Positions 17,125-24,423 of a DNA stretch of 35,449 nucleotides are shown here, piece after piece. Position 1 is the first letter of the stretch. Every line of letters starts with the position of its first letter. Below the pieces are notes generated by a model, which had not been told where the DNA came from, did no database searches, and was given only the letters and a program-made list of their open reading frames with translations. A program made the position numbers and the translations under genes. This stretch comes from Acidobacteriota bacterium (lineage in GTDB: Bacteria; Acidobacteriota; UBA6911): assembly GCA_012719455.1 (NCBI GenBank), contig JAAYAJ010000054.1, positions 1 through 35,449 of the forward strand, written 5' to 3'.

Positions 17125-17588
17125 GCGGCCTCCGGGTCGGGGGGACAGTCGTCACTGCCCCCCGCCGCAATGGTTCCCGGGGGATTCGGGAGTTTGTCGC
17201 AGGCGGGGGACGGTGGTGACTGTCCCCCCAGCACCCGGCCGATGGTTTCGCGCAGCTCCCCGGGGGTGAAGGGCTTGGCCAGGCACCCGCTGGCCCCGGC
17301 CCGCGCGAATTCGGCCGCAGTCTCCTCCGTGGCCGAACCCGTCATGAGGATCACGGGGATGTGGGGCGCCAATTGCCGGATCTCCGCGAGGACCTCGAGG
17401 CTCGTCATCCTCCCCGGCATCAGCCGGTCCAGGAGCACGGCGTCGACGGCCGCGTCCCCCTTTCGGATGAGGTCCACCCCCTCGTCCCCGGTTTCCGCGC
17501 ACACGACCTCCCAGCCCGCCCGCGTGAGCACGCGCTGACAGGCGAGGCGCATGTGCCCGTCGTCATCGATCACCAGAACTCGAGTCAT
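17121..17588 (-). CDS. Single-domain response regulator with a repeat-encoded tail
   Basis: A 155-residue receiver protein. The acidic pocket (VIDDDG, residues 6-11), phospho-acceptor Asp54 (VLLDRLMPG), Thr83 (LMTGSA) and Lys105 (LAKPFTPGEL) are all present, so it should be phosphorylated by a histidine kinase, none of which is in the window. There is no output domain. The receiver fold ends near residue 120. Residues 121 onward (GGQSPPSPACDKLPNPPG and so on) are translated from the family A palindromic repeat at 17148-17229, so the tail is probably unstructured and acquired. The stop overlaps the start of the exporter gene (GTGA), suggesting one operon of regulator and exporter pair. The ATG at 17588 lies just after the terminator of the upstream operon. 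Confidence 0.88.
   Translation of the reverse strand: MTRVLVIDDDGHMRLACQRVLTRAGWEVVCAETGDEGVDLIRKGDAAVDAVLLDRLMPGRMTSLEVLAEIRQLAPHIPVILMTGSATEETAAEFARAGASGCLAKPFTPGELRETIGRVLGGQSPPSPACDKLPNPPGTIAAGGSDDCPPDPEAA
17148..17229. repeat. BIME-like palindromic repeat, family A copy 2, inside a coding region
   Basis: Left arm GGGGGACAGT-CGTC-ACTGCCCCCC and right arm GGGGGACGGT-GGTG-ACTGTCCCCC, each a hairpin on its own and inverted relative to each other. The spacer shares CAATGG and GTTTGT with the copy at 10421-10505. The right arm ends exactly where the response regulator's receiver domain ends (codon 121), and the reading frame passes through the whole element. The frame contribution GGQSP is the same as in the xylB copy. 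Confidence 0.75.
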
Positions 17589-17600
17589 GGCGCGGCCTGC

Positions 17601-17652
17601 AAAAAGAAAACCGCGGATCCCCCGGGGGTGCGCCCCCGGAGAAGTCCGCGGT
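17601..17652 (-). terminator. Intrinsic terminator of the hdr-mvhD-metVF operon
   Basis: On the reverse strand a long stem forms: outer ACCGCGGA/TCCGCGGT (17645-17652 with 17610-17617) and inner CCGGGGG/CCCCCGG (17633-17639 with 17622-17628) around a four-base loop. It is followed at once by TTTTCTTTTT (17610-17601). It lies 20 bases after the metF stop codon and just before the response regulator start, separating the two same-strand operons. Confidence 0.85.
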
Positions 17653-17671
17653 CGGGATTCCGGGAAAGGGA

Positions 17672-18595
17672 CTATGCTTCCGGCCTGGGGGACAGCCCCG
17701 CGGCCTCGGCGATTTCAGCCACCTTCTCTTCCCATTCGATCGCCATGATGTGTACGCCGCGGACCCCGGGGATTTCCTTCAGCTGCTGGATCATCTCCAC
17801 GCAGATCTTGACCCCCTCTTCCGCCTGCTTCTCCTTGGGGACCCCCTTGAGCCGGTCGATCAGCTCCTCCGGCACGTCCATGCCCGGGACGGATGTCTTC
17901 ATGTAGCGGGCCATGCCGGCCGACTTGAGCGGCGTGACCCCGGCCAGGATGGCGCATTTCTCGTGCAGCCCCCGCTCCCGCACCATCTCCATCCACTTGC
18001 CGAATTTTTCCAGGTTGTAGATGCACTGGGTCTGCAGGAACTGGCACCCGGCCTTCACCTTCTTGCCCAGGCGCATGGCCCGGATCTCGAAGGGGTCGGC
18101 GAAAGGGTTTTCCGCCGCACCGATGAAGAGGTTGGGCCGTCCCTTGAGCTCCTCGCCTCCGATCAGGCGCCCCTCGTCCCGCATGGTTCTGACGGTGTTG
18201 ATCAGCTGCATGGAGTCGATGTCGAAGACGTTCTTGCCCCCCGGGTGGTCGCCGAAGCTCTGGTGGTCGCCGGAGAGGCAGAGGATGTTGTTGATCCCCA
18301 GGGCCGCCGCGCCCAGGATGTCGCTCTGGAGGGCGATCCGGTTACGGTCCCGGCACACCATCTGCAGGATCGGGTCGAACCCCATCTCCTTGAGGATGAG
18401 GCAGGAGGCGAAGGAACTCATCCTCACGACGGAGGTCTGGTTGTCGGTGACGTTGACGGCGTCGACCACGCCCTTGAGCAGGCTCCCCTTCTTCCGCACA
18501 GCCTCCGCGTCCGCCCCTTTCGGCGGCCCGCACTCCGACGTCACTACAAATACACCCTTTTCCAGGAGACGCTCAATATTCGATTGTGTCATCAC
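17672..18595 (-). CDS. metF: Methylenetetrahydrofolate reductase, MetF-type subunit
   Basis: A 307-residue TIM-barrel flavoprotein. Family features include VTSECGPPKGAD at the N-terminus, DAVNVTDNQTSVVRMS with the conserved Asp/Asn, GINNILCLSGDH for the flavin site, and a late CQFLQTQCIYNL strand. It reduces 5,10-methylene-THF to 5-methyl-THF. The sequence is close to the short MetF of anaerobes that work with a zinc/iron-sulfur partner (MetV), encoded immediately upstream. MetF of this type has no NADH site of its own; electrons come from MetV and the Hdr module. GTG 18595 and ATG 18592 are adjacent; GGAGGAG lies upstream and GTG has the better spacing. It is the last gene of the operon, followed by a strong terminator. 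Confidence 0.93.
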   Translation of the reverse strand: MMTQSNIERLLEKGVFVVTSECGPPKGADAEAVRKKGSLLKGVVDAVNVTDNQTSVVRMSSFASCLILKEMGFDPILQMVCRDRNRIALQSDILGAAALGINNILCLSGDHQSFGDHPGGKNVFDIDSMQLINTVRTMRDEGRLIGGEELKGRPNLFIGAAENPFADPFEIRAMRLGKKVKAGCQFLQTQCIYNLEKFGKWMEMVRERGLHEKCAILAGVTPLKSAGMARYMKTSVPGMDVPEELIDRLKGVPKEKQAEEGVKICVEMIQQLKEIPGVRGVHIMAIEWEEKVAEIAEAAGLSPRPEA

Positions 18596-18628
18596 CGCCG
18601 TAACTCCTCCCTCTGGATATCGTAAACT

Positions 18629-19300
18629 CTAGCACAACCTCAGGTCTTCACGCACGCGGGTGCGCGGACCGCCGTCCCGGGACGGTTTCCAGTCCTTGGC
18701 CGGGATGAAGTCCTCGTACCGGTCCAGCTGGCCCAGGGTCTTCAGCCGGTCCACGATCAGCTGCCAGGCGCAGTCGGTGTCCTTGTTCACCTCGCATTTT
18801 CCGCTTGCTGAGCCCCCGCAGGGGCCGTTGAACAGGCTCTTGGCGCAGCGGGCGACCGGGCAGACGCCGCCGGTCAGGTGCAGGACGCATTCGCCGCACC
18901 CCTGGCAGCGTTCGCTCCATACCCCCTGCTCCAGCGTCACCCCCAGGAAGGTGGTGTTGATGGCGGGGAGCACGATCTTCGAGGGGTAGTGTTCGGCCGT
19001 GTACTGGATCCCCGCGCCGCAGGCCATGGAGACGACCGCCTCGTAATCGTCGATGAAGGGCTTGATCTGGTCGATGAACTCGTAATCGCACTGGCGTTCC
19101 AGGGTGAATTCCTTGATCTCGATCTCCTGGCCGTCCTTGGCGCGGGCCATCTTCAGCTCCGAAGCCAGGACCCCCACCTCGCGCTCACCCCCCGCCGCGC
19201 AGACCGTGATACATTCCCTGCAGCCCAGCAGCAGGATCTTCTTGAAAGGTTTGACCATCTCCAGGATTTCTTCAAAAGGCTTCCTGTTCCCAACTATCAT
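18629..19300 (-). CDS. metV: MetV-type methylenetetrahydrofolate reductase partner (zinc/Fe-S subunit)
   Basis: A 223-residue protein matching the MTHFR C-terminal (MetV) family. The first half is a Rossmann-like segment (KILLLGCRECITVCAAGG, VVSMACGAGIQYTA). The second is Cys-rich: ERCQGCGECVLHLTGGVCPV, then CAKSLFNGPCGGS and KCEVNKDTDCAW, sufficient for an iron-sulfur cluster and a zinc site. In acetogens MetV transfers electrons to the flavin of MetF. It lies between mvhD and metF with gaps of about 63 and 33 bases and has AGGAGG before ATG 19300, consistent with the MetVF pair docking on the Hdr-MvhD unit. Confidence 0.92.
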   Translation of the reverse strand: MIVGNRKPFEEILEMVKPFKKILLLGCRECITVCAAGGEREVGVLASELKMARAKDGQEIEIKEFTLERQCDYEFIDQIKPFIDDYEAVVSMACGAGIQYTAEHYPSKIVLPAINTTFLGVTLEQGVWSERCQGCGECVLHLTGGVCPVARCAKSLFNGPCGGSASGKCEVNKDTDCAWQLIVDRLKTLGQLDRYEDFIPAKDWKPSRDGGPRTRVREDLRLC

Positions 19301-19363
19301 GACGACCTCCTAACGGTTCCCGGCGGGTTTTCCCTGGATGCGCGGGGAACGCACGACTCGGTT

Positions 19364-19825
19364 CTAAGCAACGAATGCGGCTTTTGCCTTCTTCAGGGGA
19401 CTGGGGCCGAGGGAACGGATCTTTTCGGCCATTTCGTTGGCGATGGCCGCGAAGCGGGCCCCCTGGGCGGCGCTCAGGTTGTACATCTCCAACCGTTCCG
19501 GCTCGATCCCCACCTCCGCCAACAGCGTCTTGGCGTATTCCACCCTTTTCCGGGCCCGGATGTTGCCCTTGAGGAAGTGGCACTCACCTTCCATGCAGCC
19601 GGCGACATAGGCCCCGTCCACGCCGGCTTCGAATGCCTTGAGGAGGGTGAGGATGTCCACCCGCCCCGTGCAGGGCACCTTGATGATCTTGATGAACGTC
19701 GGGTAATTGAGTCTCATCGAACCTGCCAGGTCCGCGGCGCTGTACGCTCAAAATTCACAGCAGAAGGCCACGATCTCCGGCTCGAACCCGGCGTTTTCCT
19801 GTGATGGCTGTGGTGTCGCTTCCAT
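19364..19825 (-). CDS. mvhD: MvhD-like electron-transfer subunit, predicted selenoprotein (UGA = Sec26)
   Basis: A conventional reading starts at ATG 19717 and gives 117 residues with no N-terminal cluster ligands. Reading further upstream in the same frame gives a full N-terminus, with FEPEIVAFCCEF, then TGA at 19750-19748, then AYSAADLAGSMRLNYP. MvhD proteins have F-C-C-x-W-[C/U]-x-Y-x-x-A-D-L-A-G here, and the last cysteine is selenocysteine in some archaeal (VhuD) and bacterial members. The start is ATG 19825, with AAGGAG six bases upstream, 13 bases after hdrA stops. The product is 153 residues including Sec26. Later Cys residues (VPCTGRVD, GCMEGECHF) are also family ligands. MvhD holds a [2Fe-2S] cluster and passes electrons between a redox partner and HdrA. 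Confidence 0.88.
19718..19750 (-). promoter_or_regulatory. UGA codon and bacterial SECIS-like hairpin in mvhD
   Basis: On the reverse strand, TGA (19750-19748) is followed after 13 bases by the stem CGGACCT (19734-19728), loop GGC (19727-19725) and AGGTTCG (19724-19718), seven pairs with one G-U. The loop begins with GG, and lies 20 bases beyond the UGA. A stem with one or two G in the first loop positions about 16-37 bases after UGA is the general bacterial SECIS rule recognised by SelB. No folding program was run. Confidence 0.65.
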
Positions 19826-19838
19826 TTGCATCTCCTTT

Positions 19839-22800
19839 TTACATCACTGCGTTCGTCGCGGCGGGCTCCGCTTCCGAGGTCAGGGCATCGGCTTTCGCCC
19901 AGAGCTGCGGCTCCCGGAAGTGTGCGAGTTCGATGGCCATGGCCGGGCATTCGGCCGCGCAGCTGCCGCAGCCATGGCATTTCGCGGGGTCGATCTCCGC
20001 CGCTCCCTCGATATTGATTACAGGCACATCGTAGGGGCAGATGCGGACGCAGGTCAGGCAGGCCGCGCAACGATCCCCTTCGACCACCGCCACGATCCCC
20101 CCGACCATCATCTTTTCCTTCGAGAGGATGGTCGAGGCCCGGGCCGCCGCGGCGCTCGCCTGCGAGATCGTTTCCGAGATCAGTTTCGGCCCGTGTGCCC
20201 CGCCGGCTAGGTACATGCCGTCTGTGGCCAGGTCCACCGGGCGCAGCTTCATGTGCGCCTCGAGGAAGAAGCCGTCCAGCGTGCGCTGAACTTTCAGGAC
20301 GCCGGCCACCTCGTCGTTGTTCCGCGCGTGGGTCGCGGCGGAAAGGATGACCAGGTCGGGCGCGATCTCGATCCGCTCCCGGATGATCTTGTCGGTGAAG
20401 GCCACCTTCAGGGCGTCCCCCTCCTTCCGGACCTCGGGCTTGTCCTCGGGTTCGTACCGGACGAACAGGACTCCCTTCTCACGCGCCTCGGCGTAGTAGG
20501 GTTCCGCCAGCCCGTAGGTGCGCACGTCGCGGTAGAGGACGGTGATCTCGGTTTCGGGCCGCATTTCCTTGAGCTTGAGCGCGTTCTTGATGGCGGTGGC
20601 GCAGCAGGTCCGGCTGCAGTTGGGCCGTTCGGCGTTGCGGCTGCCCACGCACTGGATCATCACCACCTTCTTGGCGGCCGCGACTTCGGGAGACCCGCCG
20701 GCGATCTTCCCTTCCAGGTCGAGCTGGGTCAGGATGCGCGGGTCTTCGCCGTAGAGGTATTCCGCCGGTTTCGCCTCCTCGGCGCCGGTGGCCACGATCA
20801 CGACCCCGTGATCAATCTTCCGGTATTCCCCGTCGGGGCCCGATTTCACGCCGGTCGTGAAGTTCCCCTTCGAACCGCCCGAATCGATGATGCCGGCCTT
20901 GAAGAGGACGTGGATCAGCGGGTGGTTCTCCACCTTGCCGATGGTGTCGTGGAGCAGGGCACGGACGTCCTGCCGGTCGAGGGTGGTGTGGAGGTTCCAC
21001 AGGTTCCCCCCCAGCCTTTCCTCCCTCTCCAGGAGGAAGACCTCGTACCCCTGGTCGGCGATGTTGAGCGCCGCCGTCATCCCGGCGATACCGCCGCCGA
21101 CCACGAGGGCCTTCTGTGTGACGGCCACCGTGTGTTCGTCGAGCGGTTCGATCATGCGCGCGTTGGCGATGGCCATCCGGACGAGGTCCTCGGCCTTCTC
21201 GGTCGCTTCCGTTTTCTGCTTCATATGGACCCAGGAGCACTGGTCGCGGATGTTGGCCATCTCGAACAGGTACTTGTTCAGGCCCGCCTGCCGCACGGTC
21301 TCGCGGAAGAGCGCCTCGTGCGTGCGCGGGGAACAGGAGGCGACGACGACACGGTTGAGATTGTGTTCCCGGATCGCCTCCTGGATCTTGGCCTGGGTGT
21401 CCTGGGAGCAGGTGTAGAGGTTCTCCTCGACGTGGACCACGTTCTTGAGGGTGCCGGCGTACTCCCTCACCTTGGGGACGTTGACGACGCCGCCGATGTT
21501 GATGCCGCAGTTGCAGACGAACACCCCGATGCGGGGCTCCTGGCCGGTGACGTCGGTCTCGGGCGGGTATTCCTTCTTCACCGTCATCGTTCCTCGCGCC
21601 GCCGACAGGGGGATCATGGCGTCGGCCGCCGCCCCGCTGGCCTGGGCCACGGTTTCGGGGATGTCCTTCGGCCCCTGGTAGGCGCCCGACACGTAGATGC
21701 CGTCCTTCGAGGTCCGGTGGGGTTCGAATTCCGTGGTTTTCGCGAACCCGTACTCGTCCACCTCCACGCCGAGACGCCGGGCCATCTCGACCGTGTGCCC
21801 GGCAGGCTCCAGGCCGACGGAGAGGACCACCATCTCGAATTCCTCCTCGACGACCTTTCCGGTCTCGTCGATGTAGGTGATGATGAGGTTCTTGCTGTGG
21901 AAGTCCTCCCTGACCCTTGAGACGGAGCACTTGACGTAACGGACGCCCGACTCGGTGCGGGCGCGCTCGTAGTAGGTCTCGAAGTTCTTGCCGAACGCCC
22001 GGATGTCCATGTAGAAGATCGTGGGCTCGATGTTGGCGTCATGCTCGCGGGCGATGACGGCCTCCTTGGTGGCGTACATGCAGCAGACCGAGGAGCAGTA
22101 ATCGTGGTTGCAGGAGCTGTCGCGGCTCCCCACGCACTGGATGAAGGCGATCTTCTTCGGGTGTTTGCCGTCGGAAATCCGCTGCACCGTGCCCGCGTAG
22201 GGACCGCTGGCGCTGAGGATGCGTTCGAATTCCAGGCTGGTGACGACGTTGGGGTACTGTCCGTAGCCCAGCTCGGGCCTGATGTCGCCGTCGACGGCCT
22301 TGAAGCCCGGGGTGAGGACCACGGCTCCGACCTTCAGTTCCTCCACTTCGTCGCGGTCGTCATGATTGATCGCGCCGGCGCGGCAGACGTAGGCGCACTG
22401 GTTGCACTCGGAGCAGATGCCGCATTCCAGGCAGCGTTGGGCGGCCTTGATCGCCTGCTCCTCGGTGAGCGCCGCCTCCACCTCGAGGAAATCGCCTTTT
22501 CGTTCGACCGCGGGGCGCTTCGGGGGTTCGAGGCGCCTGCTCCGGCCCTGTTGCTCCACCAGGGACTCCTTCTCCTCGTCGCTGAGCTTGGCTTCCGGGA
22601 GCCGTTCGGTCACTTCCACGACGGGGGGCCACGCCTTGGCAGGCTCCGCCTGGAGGAAGGCATGGATGGCGCGCGCGGCCTTGTGGCCGGCGTCGATGGC
22701 GTCCACGACGAAGGTGGTCCCGGTGACGGCGTCGCCGCCGGCGAAGATCCCGGGCACGTTGGTCGCCATGGTGACCGGGTCGGCCTGGATCGTGCGGCCG

Positions 22801-24350
22801 TTCACCGTCCCGATCTTGTCCCCGAGCGGCGCCAGGTCCGGTTTCTGGCCGACGGCGAAGATGACGAGGTCGCAGGGGACGACGGTCTCGGTCCCCGCGA
22901 TCTCGTCGAAATCGGGGCGTCCTTCTACGAATCCCCGGAAGTCGATGTTGACGGTGCGAACCCCGGTGACCCCTTCCGCGGAGCCGGTGATTTCCCTGAA
23001 GGTCCGGCCGGCGAGGACCTCGATCCCTTCATCGCGCGCATCGCGCACTTCCCAGTCGTGGGCCGGCATCCGGTCTTCGCTTTCCAGGCACGACATCCCG
23101 ACCCAGTCGGCTCCCAGGCGGACGGCGGACATGGCGGCGTCGACGGCGACGTTGCCGCCGCCGAGTACCAGCACGCGCTTTCCCTTGACGAAATCGGGGC
23201 GCCGGGAAGGCTCGCTGAGGCTGACCTCGCGCAGAAAGTCGGTGGCCATGTGCACGCCGGGCAGGTCGTTCCCCGGGATCGGGAGCTTGACGCCGGTGTG
23301 CGCCCCCACGGCCACGAAAACGGCTTCGTATTCCCCGAGCAGGGCGGCGGCGTCGTCGACGCGGGTGTTGAGCCTGAGGTCGATCCCGCGGGCGGTGATC
23401 TCGTCGACTTCGCGCTGGACCAGGTCGTAGGGCATGCGGTATTCCGGGATCCCCACGCGCATCATGCCGCCGGCGGCCGGCAGCGCTTCGAAGACGGTGA
23501 CGGTATAGTTGCGGTTGGCCAGGTCGGCGGCGGCGGTCAGACCGGCCGGGCCGGCGCCGATGACGGCCACTTTCCTCCCCAGGCCGCTGGTGTCGGGTTT
23601 GACCTGGACGCCGGCGGCGTACGCCTTTTCGACCTCCTCGGGGTGGGCGAAGGCCCAGTCGGTGACGAAGCGTTTCAGGTGCATGATGTTGACCGCTTCG
23701 TGGCCTCCGTTGTCCCCCCGGGTGCAGGCCTCTTCGCACTTATGGTTGCAGACGCGGCCGCACACCGAGGGGAAGGGGTTGTCTTCCTTGATCGTGCGGT
23801 AGGCGTCGGCGTACCGCTTTTCCCGGATCAGGGCGACATAGCCCATGGCGCGCTGCTCGATCGGGCAGGCGTTGCGGCAGGGGGCTTCCCCCCGCTTTTC
23901 GATCGCGAAGGCGTTCGGGATCGCCTGGGGGTACCTCTTGTAGATGGCCTTGCGGGTGTCGATTTGGGCGTTGAATTCATTAGGCCGGGAGATGGGGCAG
24001 ACGGCGGCGCAGTCTCCGCAACCCGTGCATTTCTCCAAGTCGACGAAGCGCGCGCGCTTGCGGATGCGGACGGAAAAGTTCCCCGGCTCGCCCGAAATGG
24101 ACTCCACGTCGGTTGCGGTCAGCACCTTGATGTTCAGGTTGCAGCCCGCTTCGACCAGCTTGGGAGAGACGATGCACATGGCACAGTCGTTGGTCGGGAA
24201 AGTCTTGTCGAGCTGCGCCATCGTTCCACCGATGGCGGGGGAGTTCTCCACCATGTAGACGTAATATCCCGATTCCGCCAGGTCCAGGGAGGATTGAATC
24301 CCGGCGATGCCTCCGCCTACGACCATTACGGCTCCAACTTTTTCCGCCAT
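19839..24350 (-). CDS. hdrA: Tandem HdrA fusion with an inserted GltD/NfnB-like oxidoreductase
   Basis: A 1503-residue flavo-iron-sulfur protein. Residues 1-150 are an HdrA start: FAD loop VVGGGIAG (10-17), NDCAMC (54-59) and CTGCGDCAAVCP (108-119). Residues ~155-570 are GltD/NfnB-like: CRNACP, CGRVCNHKCEEACTRGD (197-213), a second dinucleotide loop VIGAGPAG (263-270), NAD(P) loop LGGGNVAVDAA (396-406) and GIFAGGDAVTG. From ~635 HdrA resumes with CLECGICSECNQCAYVC and IQCVGSR...YCSSVCC (737-757). Residues ~940-1503 form a second HdrA: VCNCGINIGG, VVGGGIAG (1083-1090), IQCVGSR...CSRTCC, and two 4Fe-4S motifs near 1428 and 1458. HdrA carries the bifurcating FAD; the insert suggests direct NAD(P)H use. 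GAGG precedes ATG 24350. Confidence 0.93.
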   Translation of the reverse strand: MAEKVGAVMVVGGGIAGIQSSLDLAESGYYVYMVENSPAIGGTMAQLDKTFPTNDCAMCIVSPKLVEAGCNLNIKVLTATDVESISGEPGNFSVRIRKRARFVDLEKCTGCGDCAAVCPISRPNEFNAQIDTRKAIYKRYPQAIPNAFAIEKRGEAPCRNACPIEQRAMGYVALIREKRYADAYRTIKEDNPFPSVCGRVCNHKCEEACTRGDNGGHEAVNIMHLKRFVTDWAFAHPEEVEKAYAAGVQVKPDTSGLGRKVAVIGAGPAGLTAAADLANRNYTVTVFEALPAAGGMMRVGIPEYRMPYDLVQREVDEITARGIDLRLNTRVDDAAALLGEYEAVFVAVGAHTGVKLPIPGNDLPGVHMATDFLREVSLSEPSRRPDFVKGKRVLVLGGGNVAVDAAMSAVRLGADWVGMSCLESEDRMPAHDWEVRDARDEGIEVLAGRTFREITGSAEGVTGVRTVNIDFRGFVEGRPDFDEIAGTETVVPCDLVIFAVGQKPDLAPLGDKIGTVNGRTIQADPVTMATNVPGIFAGGDAVTGTTFVVDAIDAGHKAARAIHAFLQAEPAKAWPPVVEVTERLPEAKLSDEEKESLVEQQGRSRRLEPPKRPAVERKGDFLEVEAALTEEQAIKAAQRCLECGICSECNQCAYVCRAGAINHDDRDEVEELKVGAVVLTPGFKAVDGDIRPELGYGQYPNVVTSLEFERILSASGPYAGTVQRISDGKHPKKIAFIQCVGSRDSSCNHDYCSSVCCMYATKEAVIAREHDANIEPTIFYMDIRAFGKNFETYYERARTESGVRYVKCSVSRVREDFHSKNLIITYIDETGKVVEEEFEMVVLSVGLEPAGHTVEMARRLGVEVDEYGFAKTTEFEPHRTSKDGIYVSGAYQGPKDIPETVAQASGAAADAMIPLSAARGTMTVKKEYPPETDVTGQEPRIGVFVCNCGINIGGVVNVPKVREYAGTLKNVVHVEENLYTCSQDTQAKIQEAIREHNLNRVVVASCSPRTHEALFRETVRQAGLNKYLFEMANIRDQCSWVHMKQKTEATEKAEDLVRMAIANARMIEPLDEHTVAVTQKALVVGGGIAGMTAALNIADQGYEVFLLEREERLGGNLWNLHTTLDRQDVRALLHDTIGKVENHPLIHVLFKAGIIDSGGSKGNFTTGVKSGPDGEYRKIDHGVVIVATGAEEAKPAEYLYGEDPRILTQLDLEGKIAGGSPEVAAAKKVVMIQCVGSRNAERPNCSRTCCATAIKNALKLKEMRPETEITVLYRDVRTYGLAEPYYAEAREKGVLFVRYEPEDKPEVRKEGDALKVAFTDKIIRERIEIAPDLVILSAATHARNNDEVAGVLKVQRTLDGFFLEAHMKLRPVDLATDGMYLAGGAHGPKLISETISQASAAAARASTILSKEKMMVGGIVAVVEGDRCAACLTCVRICPYDVPVINIEGAAEIDPAKCHGCGSCAAECPAMAIELAHFREPQLWAKADALTSEAEPAATNAVM

Positions 24351-24371
24351 GCTTTTCCTCGCAATCTTTTC

Positions 24372-24418
24372 ATGGGAGCGGCCGCGGCGGTCGAGCCGGC
24401 GCGGCCGCCCGCTCCCAT
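24372..24418 (-). other. Strong intercistronic stem-loop between hdrB and hdrA
   Basis: ATGGGAGCG (24372-24380) and CGCTCCCAT (24410-24418) are perfect complements. The stem continues inward as GCCGCG (24381-24386) with CGCGGC (24400-24405) after a four-base bulge. It fills most of the 73-base gap between hdrB and hdrA. No T-run follows on either strand, so it is unlikely to be a full terminator. It could be an mRNA-processing or stability element that sets subunit ratios, or a remnant palindromic repeat. Confidence 0.55.
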
Positions 24419-24423
24419 CGTTC

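Noticed and set aside
13454..17170. A single 1238-residue reverse-strand protein covering both ABC transporters
   Set aside because: Only its C-terminal ~635 residues are a real half-transporter. The N-terminal part reads the partner gene in the wrong frame (Arg/Pro/His-rich), while the correct frame gives a complete transporter with an ATGA overlap.
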